Shown: in pieces, positions 1 to 52,000 of the stretch
Layout of the letters: the number at the start of each line of letters is the position of its first letter
How positions within the stretch are numbered: the first letter of the stretch is position 1
Source: Phalacrocorax aristotelis
Lineage: Eukaryota; Chordata; Aves; Suliformes; Phalacrocoracidae
NCBI RefSeq assembly: GCF_949628215.1
Contig: NC_134311.1
Span: 78,610,090 to 78,674,089, forward strand
DNA: 64,000 nt
Direction: 5' to 3'
Made by a program: the position numbers and the translations under genes
Notes under the pieces: model-generated
Database searches by the model: none
Told to the model about the DNA's origin: nothing
What the model saw: only the letters and a program-made list of their open reading frames with translations

Positions 1-1312
1 AAGTAAGGCTATGGAACGAATCCCCCTGGGGGCCATCACAAGTCAATTGAAGCACGTGATTGGGAAAAGCCAACATGGCTTCACTAAAGGCAGATCGTGC
101 TTGACAAACCTGGTGGCCTTCTATGACAAAGGGACTTGCCTGGTTGACATGGGACTGGCAGTGGACATTGTCTACCTGGACTTCTCCAAGGCCTTTGATA
201 CGGTCCCCCATAGTCTCCTCCTGGAGAAATTGATGTGTTATGGCCTAGACAAGTGGTCTGTGCAGTGGGTGGGGAACTGGCTGACAGGCCGCACCCAAAG
301 GGTGGTGGTAAATAGCTCCTTCTCCAAGTGGCAACCTGTCACTAATGGGGTCCCCCAGGGATCAAGATTGGGCCCAGTGTTATTCAACATCTTTATAAGT
401 GATCTGGACAACGGCATCAAGTGTAGCCTGATGAAGTTTGCAGATGACACCAAGTTGGGTGGGGAAGTAGACACTCCAGAAGGGAGAGCTGCTCTGCAGG
501 GAGACCTGGAGAGGCTGGAAGAGTGGGCCAGCAAGAACCTTATGAAGTTCAACAAGGACAAGTGTAAGATCATGCACCTAGACAAACATAATCCAGGAGT
601 GCAGCACAGACTGGGATCCACCTGGCTGGAGAGCAGCTCTGTGGAAAGGGACCTGGGGGTCCTGGTGGGCAGGAAGCTCAGCATGAGCTAACAGTGGCTG
701 CTGCGGCCAAGAAGGCCAACAGGATGCTGGGTTGCATCAAAAAGGGCATCACCAGCAGAGATAAAGAAGTCATTATCCCACTCTACTCTGCACTTGTCAG
801 GCCACACCTGGAGTGCTGTGTGCAGTTCTGGTCCCTGCTGTACAAAAAGGATGTGGCCAGGCTGGAAGGGGTCCAGAGAAGGGCCACCAAGATGATCAAA
901 GGACTGGGAAGCTGCCATAGGAGGATAGGCTGGGAGAGCTGGGTTTGTTCAGCCTTGAGAAGAGGAGGCTCAGAGGGGATCTCATTGCCATGTACCAGTA
1001 CTTAAGGGGCAGCTACAAAGAAGATGGAGACTCCCTTTTTACATGAGTCCCATGGAGAGGACAGAGGGGAATGAACACAAGTTGCTCTTGGGGAGATTCC
1101 GATTAGACACGAGAGGGAAATTTTTCACAGTGAGGACAGTCACCATTGGAATAATCTCCACAGGGAAGTGGTTGACTCAGCCATGTTGGACACCTTCAAG
1201 AGATGGCTGGACAGGGCGCTGGGCCATCTTGTTTAGACTCTGCTCTTCCTAGAAAGTTTGGACTAGATGATTACTGAGGTACCTTTCAACCTGGGATTCT
1301 GGGATTCTGTGA
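1..1312 (+). mobile_element. CR1 LINE fragment with reverse transcriptase remnant and 3' end
   Basis: This is the 3' part of a CR1 non-LTR retrotransposon, cut by the window edge. Positions 11-691 read as a reverse transcriptase segment with the motifs YLDFSKAFDTVPH, GVPQGS and FADDTK, the last holding the two catalytic aspartates (F in place of Y in the usual YADD box). A TAA at 689-691 and a frame change near 690 separate it from the downstream continuation at about 694-1005, so the ORF is dead. The element ends in the CR1-type tail of repeated ATTCTGTG-like units at about 1295-1312, which sets the orientation. By eye it is about 95% identical over its last 650 bp to the copy at 28032. Confidence 0.93.
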
Positions 1313-3882
1313 TATTTGCTCGTATTAACCAAACGGCAGCAGTTTTTGCACAATTGAGAGTGTCAGAGCGGTAATTACAGCCATAAGATATCTTGGAATA
1401 AAGACGAGCGCGCTACACCAGAACCAAGCACCTTAATGGGCCAACAGCTGGGCCATGTCGGCAGCAGGCTCTGAGGAGGCATTCTGGCAGACAGTTTTGG
1501 GAACAAATAGCTGAGCTTTTAGACAGGGTAGCAATGCCTGCCGTACACACTGGCTATGGTCACTGAACACCGCTACAACATCTGGATACACTGGAACTCA
1601 GTAATTCACATAATTAGCAGTAATTCTTCAGTATACTTTTGAGGCACGCTTTCCTTTCAATTTACCATTAGCTAATTCAAGATAAACTCTTAGATCGGCT
1701 AAATTTTTTAACCATAACCACAGCTAGATAGTCCTTCTCTGCATAAACTGGTCTGTGCTTGGTCTTAGTAATTTCCTTGAAGATTAAAACAAGGACTCTA
1801 TTAATTTCAAACTTCTTTTGTTAGTCAAAACCAGTAATTCGTGGCCAAGTAAAGCGTGCCATCTGCCACACCGCTGTGCAAGTTTGACTCTCAGTCCATC
1901 AAACATTTCTTTTTCCCTGCAATTCAATACCAGGCTAAAGGGGCAAGCTGCAGGTTAGGGTCATGAAAAGCACACACCAGACCAAACCTTTCTCTCTTCA
2001 GCACACCCTCACATGTTTCTTCCTTCAAATACACTGAGAAAGACATCAACATTCAAGCTCACATCAGAGCTGGACATTTTGTTTCTCTTATACACTCACC
2101 TCTCACTTCACAAGCCCAGCTTTCAAAGTTCTCATTTGTTTCATCCACAATATCTACTGGGATAAGAGCAAAAAGATTATAGCTCATGTTTTAACACCTC
2201 ACATGTGTAAGATAATCAGAGTTTACATATTAGCTTACCTTAATTTTTTGCTTGAAGAAAAGAGTTCTTAATTATATTTGCCCCCAGCCCCAGCTTTCCC
2301 TCACAACTTCTCTCCTACTCATCACTGGGGCTACACCCTTGAAAAAAAAAACATATACTCCATACTTCTGGTCCTCCTCACGCTTTTTTCCTTGGTTCCT
2401 ACTCTACAGAAGCACAGGGCACAGGCCTATCCTCTCCCACTCCCTTATCTCCACACCAAGATTTCTCTCAAATCCCCCTCTTCTAGTTTTTTCAGCAACT
2501 GGAAGCAGTCTCCCTTTTTGCTCCAGTTCCTCAGAGTCCTGCTGGCTTTCTGAAACTCCTCACACAGGCATCAACTCCAAACTTACTCTCCCCAGATACC
2601 AGGCCATCTTAGCCATGTACCAAAGTTTCATCCTTGCCACCATTTTACTTTCTACCAAGCTTTCAAAAAACCTACCTCAAGGGGCAGACATTCTTCCAGG
2701 TTCTTGGGCCTGTGTTTTCTATCATTCTTCTTCCTCCTCTCACAATCCTCTGCTGTAGCTCTTAACGCATTTCCCACTCTCTCCCCATGAGTTCCGTCTG
2801 ATTTTTCCAGGCAAGCTTTAAAACTCAGTACAGCACCAACCATCAGAGAAGCAGACAACCTACCCTTCATCAAGGCAGCCACTTCAAGCTCCCATCCAGT
2901 AGGATATTACCATGCAAATTAGTTTGTTTTCATAAGAGGCTCTAATTAGGGTAAGAAGGGAGCCTATAGGTGCTAAGCATCCTGGCCCCTAGATTGAGTG
3001 GAACTTGTTAGGAAAAAACACCTGAGCTTCAACCAGTCTTTCTAGGACTGTGCACAGTATGTCCATGCAAGCCGTGACTCTTCCCACAGCTGTGTTACCT
3101 ACTGAAATAGCAATATCTAATCATCTCAATAAACTGTCCTTGCTTCCCACATAAACACTGCAGATAGCTAAAAACAAAACAACAAAAAAAACCCCTCCGC
3201 CCTACAGCTGCTCCCAGCATTCCCCCAATTACACTTATCAGCATTATACCTCAACAAACTCCTGTGCTGCTTGGCCAGCTGCTAATAGAAAACTAAATTC
3301 CAAGCAGCAATAAACGACAGGGTTGAAGGTAAGGTTTTTTATGTGCTGTGTTTAAAGGAAAGAACGTTATGAGTCTGGCCTGAGGCTTCTCCATCATCTT
3401 TCCTATCCCAAAGCCATTTATTTTGTAATGTAACGCTAAAGAAGGTGGATGGCAAAAATGTAATGGGGTGCTGCTCAATGCCTGCACCCCTCTTGGGTTA
3501 GGTCTGGAGCTGCCAGAGCATGAAGGCTCACAGGCACCCTTAATTGCTCTGCTGCCCACAAAAATACGGGCTCTGCTTACAGACAAGATGTTCCAAGTTG
3601 GACACTTACTCTGTTTATTGGAAAGGAATTGTACTTGGTGCTTTGTATCTGCATTTTCTCTGCAGCTAATTAACAAGAGAGAGCTTAGATGGGAAATAAC
3701 CTTCTTTTACGTCAAGACATACAGTGAAGTTATATTAACTAATGTGATGTCAGACTCAGTAGATATATATATTATATAAAGACAAAATGTAGATTAGAAA
3801 TCAGATTTGTTCTTCATTTTTGCATGCCAATCAGTTCTGATGATGAAATACATGTTCATTAGTTTTGCTTGCCTATCCCTAC
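1313..3882. other. non-coding stretch, no gene recognised
   Basis: I see no conserved coding exon, RNA gene or recognisable repeat. Short open frames occur at about 2252-2758 in a pyrimidine-rich block and at 3293-3779, but they match no family I know. If the mammalian gene order holds, a divergently transcribed neighbour (PIAS2 in human) would lie to the left, but I could not find any of its exons. Confidence 0.6.
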
Positions 3883-4585
3883 GGGTGCTGGCTAACAGCC
3901 AGCTGGGCATGAGCCAGCAGTGCCCAGGTGGCCGAGGAGGCCACCAGCCCCCAGGCTTATGTCAGCCATGGTGTGGCCAGCAGGAGCCAGGCAGGGATGG
4001 GGTCCCTGTGCTCGGCACTGGGGAGGCCCCACCTCGAATGCTGGGCTCAGGTTTGGGCCCTTCGGGACAAGAAGGCCCTGGAGGGGCTGGAGCGTGTCCA
4101 GAGAAGGGCAGCGGGGCTGGAGCGTGTCCAGAGAAGGGCAGCGGGGCTGGGGCAGGGTCTGGAGCACAAGTGTGCTGGGGGGCGGCTGAGGGGGCTGGGG
4201 GGGTTTAGCCTGGAGAAGAGGGGGCTGAGGGGAGCCCTTCTCGCTCTCTGCAGCTGCCTGAGAGGGGCTGGAGTGAGGGGGGGGCTGGTCTCTGCTCCCA
4301 AGTCACCAGGGACAGGACGAGAGGGAACGGCCTCGAGCTGCGCCAGGGGAGGTTTAGGTTGGAGATGAGGGGAAATGCCTTCCCTGCCAGAGCGGTCAGG
4401 CCCTGGCACATGCTGCCCAGAGAGGTGGGGGAGTCACCGTCCCTGGTGGGGTTCAAAGGACGTGCAGACATGTCCCTTGGGGCCATGGTTTAGGAGGCCT
4501 GGGGGTGTTGGGTTGGGGGTTGGACTTGATGATCCCAGAGACCTTTTCCAACCTTAATGATTCTATGAATCTTTGATTCTATGAG
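3883..4585 (+). mobile_element. CR1 LINE, 5'-truncated, with 30-bp internal tandem duplication
   Basis: GC-rich CR1 3' region starting at GGGTGCTGGC and ending in a tail with two ATTCTATGA units (about 4558-4585). It belongs to the same subfamily as the copies at 23146, 42530, 53143 and 61956. A 30-bp unit beginning CTGGAGCGTG is present twice in tandem (4087-4116 and 4117-4146), while the copies at 23.6 kb and 62.36 kb have one unit. The 88 bp that follow the tail (4586-4673) recur beside the inverted copy at 23058-23145. Confidence 0.92.
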
Positions 4586-4673
4586 TTGCTGAGAGTATTA
4601 CAAGGAATTTACTCAAAAGAACCACACACTTATCATTTTGTTTGGCCTGCATGAACCATGATCTGACCATGGA
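4586..4673 (+). repeat. 88-bp sequence shared downstream of two CR1 copies (copy 1)
   Basis: Directly follows the CR1 tail. Its reverse complement lies at 23058-23145, directly beyond the tail of the minus-strand CR1 there. I count 4 mismatches and no gaps in 88 positions. Sequence similarity stops at CCATGGA on both sides. The segment itself does not look like CR1. Confidence 0.9.
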
Positions 4674-5640
4674 ATATTAATCTGATCCACTCTGAAAACT
4701 TCATGTTTTATGGGACAAATTTAATTAAAAAGATGTCTATTAAATTACATACTTAACAGGATGGAAGTACATTACATTTACAGCGTGAGTAACTGAGCAG
4801 TTAACATACGCTGAAGTCCTGGTTTTGCTTAGGACATCCTTCAGATTCAGATATATCAGAAGGAGAGAGAAGGGTTGTAAGAGGTATGTGTGGTTGGAGA
4901 TACTTCGCAAAGGGGAGCTTGAGGGAACAGAAAGCTTGTGTTGGCATATACTAGTTTGTGAAGGTTTAAGAAAAGGCCTGGAGAAACATTCATGAGTTGT
5001 ATTGACCATTATATTTAGAAGGCAGTGTTTGGAGGAAAGTCTGGCAGTCTGCAGAACACAGTTTTGAGGATGCTAAGCAAGGGTAGCACAGCATGGATGT
5101 GAAAAACCTGGTAATTACCCTGTCCAGGAGCAGCTGGTTGAACTGAGTAGCTGTTGGTCTCCAACAGGCAGGACGTGGGAGAGCTTGCACCTGCCGCTGC
5201 CTGGCTGGGAAGAGCTCACGTACCAGAGGACAGGGCATTTCCAGAACATAAGAGTTCTTCCTTGTTTTGACCATTGCTGTCCCACTTCATGCCCTGTTGT
5301 GGCTACCACCAAGCAAGCCCTTTACATGCTCTAACTTCATTTTCATGAATTTTCAGGGACTTTTTCTAATATTCTCCTCCTGCTGGACTGAAGCCAAACA
5401 ATATCCAACAGGCACAATTCATCCCACCAATACTTCACATCGTGAACCCAGGTGGCTGCAGAGATCAGGCAACCGACTTCAACAATAGCTTTCAGTGCTC
5501 TGAAGAGGGCCCTTCACAGCCCCACAGTTCCCTCAGTGCCAGCATGCTGGCAGCCTCCATTTTAAGGCCCACCACCATCCTTAATGCGAGGGGCAGACCA
5601 CGCTCTGCTTCTTCTCTGGGCACCCCGGCTGTCTGAGCGA
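4674..5640. other. non-coding DNA upstream of the KATNAL2 promoter
   Basis: No conserved exon or known repeat seen. Short open frames on both strands have no family features. Confidence 0.6.
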
Positions 5641-6032
5641 GCTGGACATGTGTAACAGTGGGCTAGGCTATGCTGGGCAGGGTTTCGTTTGATCCGCTGC
5701 CGTCCAAACCCTCACCGCTCCCTTCCCCGCCCAGCTAACTACTCCGCCTGCCCGCTCAGGTGAGGCTAGAGGCGATTGGCCGGCGCTACTACAGTCCCGC
5801 CTCTCCTCCCCATCTTGATTGGTCCATCCTCTAAACGGCCACCTACTGTACTCGTGATTGGATATCTTTTCAGGCACTTTCATCCTTCGGCGTCTCGATT
5901 GGCTGAGTGAGAGAGGTAGGGCGGGCCTCTCCCTCTCAGCGCCGGCCGGCTTCCGCGGGGTGCGGGACCGGGCGCTGGCGGGACGTCGCTGTGAGTTGTA
6001 CCCGCCAGTGTCCCGGCCCGCTGCCCGCCCCG
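5641..6032 (+). promoter_or_regulatory. KATNAL2: KATNAL2 promoter and 5' UTR, TATA-less, four CCAAT boxes
   Basis: GC-rich segment immediately upstream of the KATNAL2 start. Four copies of GATTGG (CCAAT on the minus strand, the NF-Y recognition core) begin at 5774, 5817, 5856 and 5897, with spacings of 43, 39 and 41 bp. GC boxes suited to Sp1-type factors are visible near 5793-5803 (CCCGCC) and 5917-5924 (GGGCGGGC). No TATA box is evident. The transcription start is probably between about 5910 and 6020. The CCAAT-rich, GC-rich character fits a bidirectional promoter; in human, PIAS2 is transcribed away from KATNAL2 here (recalled, not shown in this sequence). Confidence 0.75.
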
Positions 6033-46367
<40,335 letters not shown>

Positions 46368-48551
46368 AAACGAAAACCCTGAAAGATTGAAAACTTCCAA
46401 GATTTTTGCTTTCCAGAATGGCATCACCTTGCTTTCAAAGAATTGAGTGGTGATGGGGAAGGAAGTGCTGTTGTTTCCAGGGGAGATCGTCACTTTCAAA
46501 ATGTAAGGGGTGGGGGTGGGGGTGGGGGTGTGTGTGTGTTTTTTGGTTATTTTTATTAGCCATTTTCAATGACCACTCAAAAAACATACTTTATGGAAAT
46601 AATGTAATTGCAGATACTATGTAATGAAGACTCCAGCCTTAATTTTATGTATAGAGACTTAAAAGACTGCTTGCTTCTCAGTCCTTATTCATGACCATTA
46701 TTTACAGGTTTGGGGTGGAAGATCTGAAGCAGAAAGCTTGTTAAAAAACAGATCAGTTTAATTCCCCCTTTCTGAGACTCACTAAAGCATCACAATCAGC
46801 ATAGCTTTACCATCAGAGACCCGCACCCTTTTTATTGAAACATAAGTGACTGCTTTGAATGACATTCAGGAGCTTTGCTGTGCTTCATAGAACAAGACAT
46901 TGTTTTTGGCTGACATCAACATCTTGATGTGCCACCTGTATTACTTGCCTGTTGGTTCTGGGTATTTCCAAGGTGGAAAAGGCAATGAATTAGAGGAGCT
47001 TGGAGACACTGTAGAAAATCAGCACATTTAGGCTTATCTAACTAGAAACTGGATTGGTGGTTACCCACTGGTTCGCAGCCAGCCATAAAACGCTAAGAGT
47101 GAGACTTTGCAGCGCAGCAGTAAATACTAGCCAAGTTGGAGGCTTTTCTGCTTATAAACGCAGCCAGGTAACCAGTCAGGACTGCCACACCTCCCTTCAC
47201 ATTTTCATTAGGAATTCTAATCAGTCATGTTTTCAGGCTCTCGGGTCTCATGGCTGCCACCCTCTTGCCTGGCAAGAGAGTTACCCTCTCTGCCGTTCTC
47301 CCAGTGTTCTTGCATCAGCTTCTGTACAGCTGCTCTTGTAAGACATACCACAGGCTTGCATGCTTTCCAGCACGCTCCGGGACCTCTAAAGCACCGACAG
47401 TCTCTTTACTGTTCTAGCATCACTCACGTTGTCAGAAGTCTTTATGGGGAATGTCTTCACAGGTTTTTTGCTTATAGATCTCTCACCTCCTGAACCTGAC
47501 TGACTGTGGGCCAAAGAGCTCCCTGACATACTCCAAGCAGGAACCAACACAGGTTCAGAATTGTTGGTGTGGAAAAGAGGTGTGTGGATTTATTCAAAAG
47601 CATAGGTTACAACTTCTGAGGGCGTGCAAACAGTATCTAAAGATGGCCTTTGTTCCCGGCGGGGGGCAGTTATTGCTTCCGGTATGTCCACGGCCGAGTC
47701 TCCTCCACCCACACATTCTGCGTCAGGCAGAGATGAAATCTCAACGCAAGTAACCACCCACCAAGTGAGACTGCAGACAGACAGGTCTTTCATGTGAGAA
47801 GAGCTTCCCATTCATTCATCATGATGATTTTTTTTCTTAACAAGAACAAGCATGGCTCGTTAACACGAAACTATATTTTCAATAAGGTTAATACTCCAGT
47901 AATGTATAATTACAATCTAATAATTTAACACTCCGGAGCACTGTAAAACAACTGTAAAGGACTTTGATGACTACAGTTCGCAAATGGACCAGAAAAGCTA
48001 TTTACCATCATTACAAAGTTGGTTCATATCAGTGGATTTAGCGCATAGGAAAAGCACTGCCTGCTACAGAATTAAATTTCATTTTACAGCTCTACTAACC
48101 AACCGGGTAAGAACTGGAATCTGTCCCCATGGCTTGCGAAGGATTTTTCCCGTAACATTAAAAAGAAACAAAAAAAGCCCCCAACAATAGTGAAATTTTG
48201 CAACTGTAGCATTAATAGGACCCTGTTGAAGTCTAATTTCAAAAATTCAGTCTCTAAGGCATTTCATACCAGATTTTTGTTTCCATACCATTCTTTTTAA
48301 TAACAGCATCTAATTAAAACATCTGTAAAATGCTGACAGTTTTAATTTTATGGAAAATTTGAAAAACAAAACCCAGGCTCTGTTCTAAAGAGAGGAAAGA
48401 TTTCAACAGTAGTTATTATTAAACAATGGTGATATTTCAATTCAGAAGTCACTTCTAAACATGCCTAATCTCTACCTTTGAATCAGAGCAGAGCACAGGC
48501 GTACTCACTGACATCACCACAGGCTGACTAAGGCTCTTTTAGTATTTGAGG
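46368..48551. other. Tail-to-tail region between KATNAL2 and HDHD2
   Basis: Holds the KATNAL2 3' UTR, whose end I cannot place: no AATAAA occurs on the plus strand soon after the stop. ATTAAA occurs only beyond about 48.07 kb. No gene or CR1 copy recognised. Confidence 0.6.
46507..46540 (+). repeat. (GGGGGT)n-(GT)n tract, G-quadruplex motif in the KATNAL2 3' region
   Basis: Four G runs of 4-5 separated by single T, followed by GTGTGTGTG, 140 nt after the KATNAL2 stop codon, on the transcribed-sense strand. Confidence 0.85.
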
Positions 48552-48587
48552 TTTATTTACTTGAGTATTTCCAGTGTGGGTTTTATT
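48552..48587 (-). terminator. HDHD2: HDHD2 polyadenylation signals (two AATAAA)
   Basis: Minus-strand AATAAA at 48587-48582 and again at 48557-48552, about 390-425 nt past the HDHD2 stop codon. They would give a 3' UTR of roughly 400-450 nt. Confidence 0.6.
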
Positions 48588-48978
48588 CAGTTTAGCTTAT
48601 TCAGCACAAGAATGTGATACTTTTCCAGGCAGGGCTTTTCATCAGTTATTTCTCAAAAACTGACACTACACAGAACTCTCTGCTGCACTCCCTATGTCAT
48701 TCAGGAAAGCAGCTGTGTCGGTTGTAGCCTTTCTGCCTCACCTGCTGGGTATCCGCAGTCCCTCACTACATCCTCATGGAACTACTACAGCAAAGGGGCT
48801 CTGCTGTGCCCGGGCAGGGCCCACACCTATCCTCTGCCCTTTCACAGCTCAACTGGAAGGAGCTCACGGCTGGGTTTCTGATGCAATGCATGCATTGATC
48901 CTGTGACCTTAATTTTTCAAGCAAGAGTAAAGGAAATGATGTGAAACAGATGTCTCTTCAAACTAACTATTCCCTTTC

Positions 48979-49082
48979 TTATACCAGATGCTCCAGGATA
49001 TGTTTCACTGCCTCTGGGAAATTCTCACAGGTTAAGTAAGGCGCCGGATTAATTTTGTTTTCATCTGCTGGTCGATATTTAC
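48979..49082 (-). CDS. HDHD2: HDHD2 coding exon 6 (C-terminus and stop)
   Basis: Begins [17 protein letters not shown] and ends ILEHLV then TAA (48981-48979). Acceptor TTACAG. Confidence 0.96.
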
Positions 49083-52000
49083 CTGTAACAGATGGACAAA
49101 ATGAGGCATTTACCAAGGTCCTTTGAGTATCCTTTTTTCCCCCTGAAAATTACAGCCTCTCTGGATCAGTAACAACTAGACACAGTAGGAGGAATGCCCA
49201 TCTGGGGTCCTCCTGCAACAAACATCCCACAAGTCTCCCCTAAACAAATACTGAGCCTTGCTGAAGATTCCTCCAGGGGCGGCTCTGGCTCAAAAATCAG
49301 CATTACTTATGCACTGGTTTCACTCCACTCTACTGGCACTGTTCTTTCTCTGGCTATTCAGATATTCGTGTTGCGGGTTCCTGAAATGTTATCACCTTCC
49401 CTTCTGGGTTTTATGAAGAAGAGTAGGATTACTTGCTTTCATTTTCAGCACCATGGACTGTGTGGCATGAGCAGCTGCCGCCTCAGAAAGACCTTGCCCA
49501 GTCCACAGTACCATCAATAACACTGGTAATACCTGTCAGTCCCTTAAGGTTCTGCTTCTGTCTGGAGCAAAATTACTTTTATAATTACCAGTGTAATTAC
49601 TAGGGAACATCACCAGAGTTCCTGAATGATGAGAGGCTGCATTACTCTGACCAATTTTGGCAATCTAGAGATGTCACAGTAACAGTTCTCTCTGTTTTTT
49701 GACTAGTGCTTGGGATTTTAGTCATTGGAAAAATTTCACACCTGCAAGACCAGCCACCCCCATTTATTACTTTATATCATCCTGTGATTGGTTTGGGGTC
49801 TGTGCTCTAGCCCTGTTGTTGAAATGTTAAATATAATGGCCTGACTAAAACGCAATTTACTGCTTGACAAGCTGCCGTGCTGCAGCTGAGGAAACCCATC
49901 TGCTGCATTCACCCCAAAGTGACCGATCCATCGAGCACTTACCGGTCCGTACCAAAATCCCACGCATGCCCGCGTTCTGGGCACCACCAACATCATCCCT
50001 GCAGTCCTGGGACGGAACAGGAGATCAGCTGGTTAGTGGTCACAGACACTATTTGTTAAGTTTTTCATGATGTTCTCTGCTTTGCAGATCACTAGTAAGA
50101 TGCTTAAAAGCGGCTACACAGAGTCAAATCTTTTAGATTTAGGATCTGTTCTATTATAGATTCAGAAACTGTTAGACAAACTGTCACAGGAATGCTTTAC
50201 TACGTGCTTTTTGCCTGATTAAATACTGACTGAAGTAAGAGTACTAATCCCATGGACTAGACGTTAAATCCTGCAAGTTTCAATGGTTCAAATTTCACCA
50301 CTTGTTTAATGCCAGTGCTTTTAGAAAGATCAGTTCATGGCAACTGGGAGGCACGACACACCAGGTTAACAGGCAGGTGAGAAGGTATTTGGTCCCCACG
50401 TACATCACCAATCATGACGGCCTCCTCTGGGGCACAGCCAGTCCCCCGCAAAGCCTCAAGGAAGAAGGTTTTCTCCGGCTTCCCCACCACGGTTGCTTTG
50501 GTGTCCGTCGCGTATTCCAGCCCAGCTACGAAAGGTCCAGGTCCCAGAGCCAAGCCATCTTTTTTCTTGAAATATCTGGCTTTATGTATAGCTATAAGAG
50601 GAGCCCCATCCAAAATCAACCTAAGAATGAATGAAGAAGGAAATACAAAAATTTTATTTAAAAAAAAACCAATTTTTACCACTGAAGGCCTGAACTGGCT
50701 TTCACAAAGACCCAAATGATAGTGCAAGCTGGCATTCATTTGGAGAGCTAAATAAAGTTCTTTTCTTTCTTTTCCCCAGAATTTGCTAATAAAACAAATC
50801 CCCCAAATAATGAATTTATTATCTTGAGGATTTTAACAGGTAACTTTTAAAAGCCTGTCTACATTTCTCATGCAATTGGGCCCATTACTCTAAGCAGCCT
50901 CACTTTTTGGTGGGAAAGGAGGATTTTTCTTTCCATTAACCCCACCTGATTTACAAAAAAAAAAAAAAAGGCCTTTAAGAAAACAATCAACGTCTTGCTT
51001 TGCCCCTTCACTGCCTTTCTGGAGCTCTGCTCAAAGAGGCTGGCTTAGGCGAGTTGTACGCTCCGTGGAGGACGTCTGCTCACCTGCAGAGCAGCCTGGG
51101 TACTCCGAGCAGTACATAAATGGCAATATTTCATTTCACTTAATTATCGCAAAACCCTTCTACTGAATCAATGCATTCCAAAGCAAGCTCAACAGGAAGA
51201 GAGCTGGCATGTGTATCTGTGAGCAGCCAGGTATGTTCACAATGGGAGGATGCCTCTAGGATACAGAAAAATTTAATTTGACAGAGCACCACAACCACTT
51301 ACATTCAGCAGTTTGCAGGAAAGATCTCACCTGAGAGAATTCTTTCAAATGTGGCATCAAAATCCAACATATACAAAAAGAGAAATTTAGTCTCAGTCAT
51401 TTCAAATGGTGCCTAGAGAATGGCCTTACTCTTTCTCATTTTGGGACTTGTATTGGGTTAAATTTACCTAATAAAATGTTGGATATCAACCAAGTAGTTG
51501 CGTATCAGGTAATGAGTCAGCCTGGGCTCTTCACAGTCAGTGGAGAGGAAAAAGCACTTCTCGGGCACAGTTCAACTGTCCTATTTTAGCCCCACTAAGG
51601 GAAAAATGAAAGATGCCTTACAAGCACCTCCCCTCTCCCTCAGGAGCCCAGGTCACCAGCTCAGATACAGGCATCGGCACTGTAGGTATCTGTATTTCAT
51701 CAGATTCACCTTAAAGTTTTGCTACAAGCAATGCAAATCGAAATTACCTGAGCGGTAAAGGACAAGGAATAAAGTAAGGGACATGGCATAGGGCTCAAGA
51801 AGAAGGGAACGTGGCCAGTAGTTAATATTTCCATTAGACCAAACAAAACTGACACCAGCAAAAAGTTTACCCTTAAGAGACGACTGGGGGAATAACCCAG
51901 AACAAGTCAGTGAAGAGTTAAGGATGAGGCAGAGCCCATCCTAGGGCCTCTGCCCAGCCTGAAACACAGCACCAGAAAAACACCAGGCAAATCCAGGAGA

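Noticed and set aside
2252-2758. Open frame of 168 codons
   Set aside because: Lies in pyrimidine-rich DNA. Ser/Leu/Pro-rich translation without motifs, and no splice or promoter context.
3928-4409. Overlapping open frames on both strands
   Set aside because: All fall within the GC-rich CR1 copy and repeat the same frames seen in its sister copies at 23.4, 42.6 and 62.4 kb.
5641-5910. First exon of the divergent neighbour (PIAS2 in mammals)
   Set aside because: I looked on the minus strand for the expected short start peptide and the following conserved exon and found neither. Only a donor-like GTGAGG near 5720 is present.
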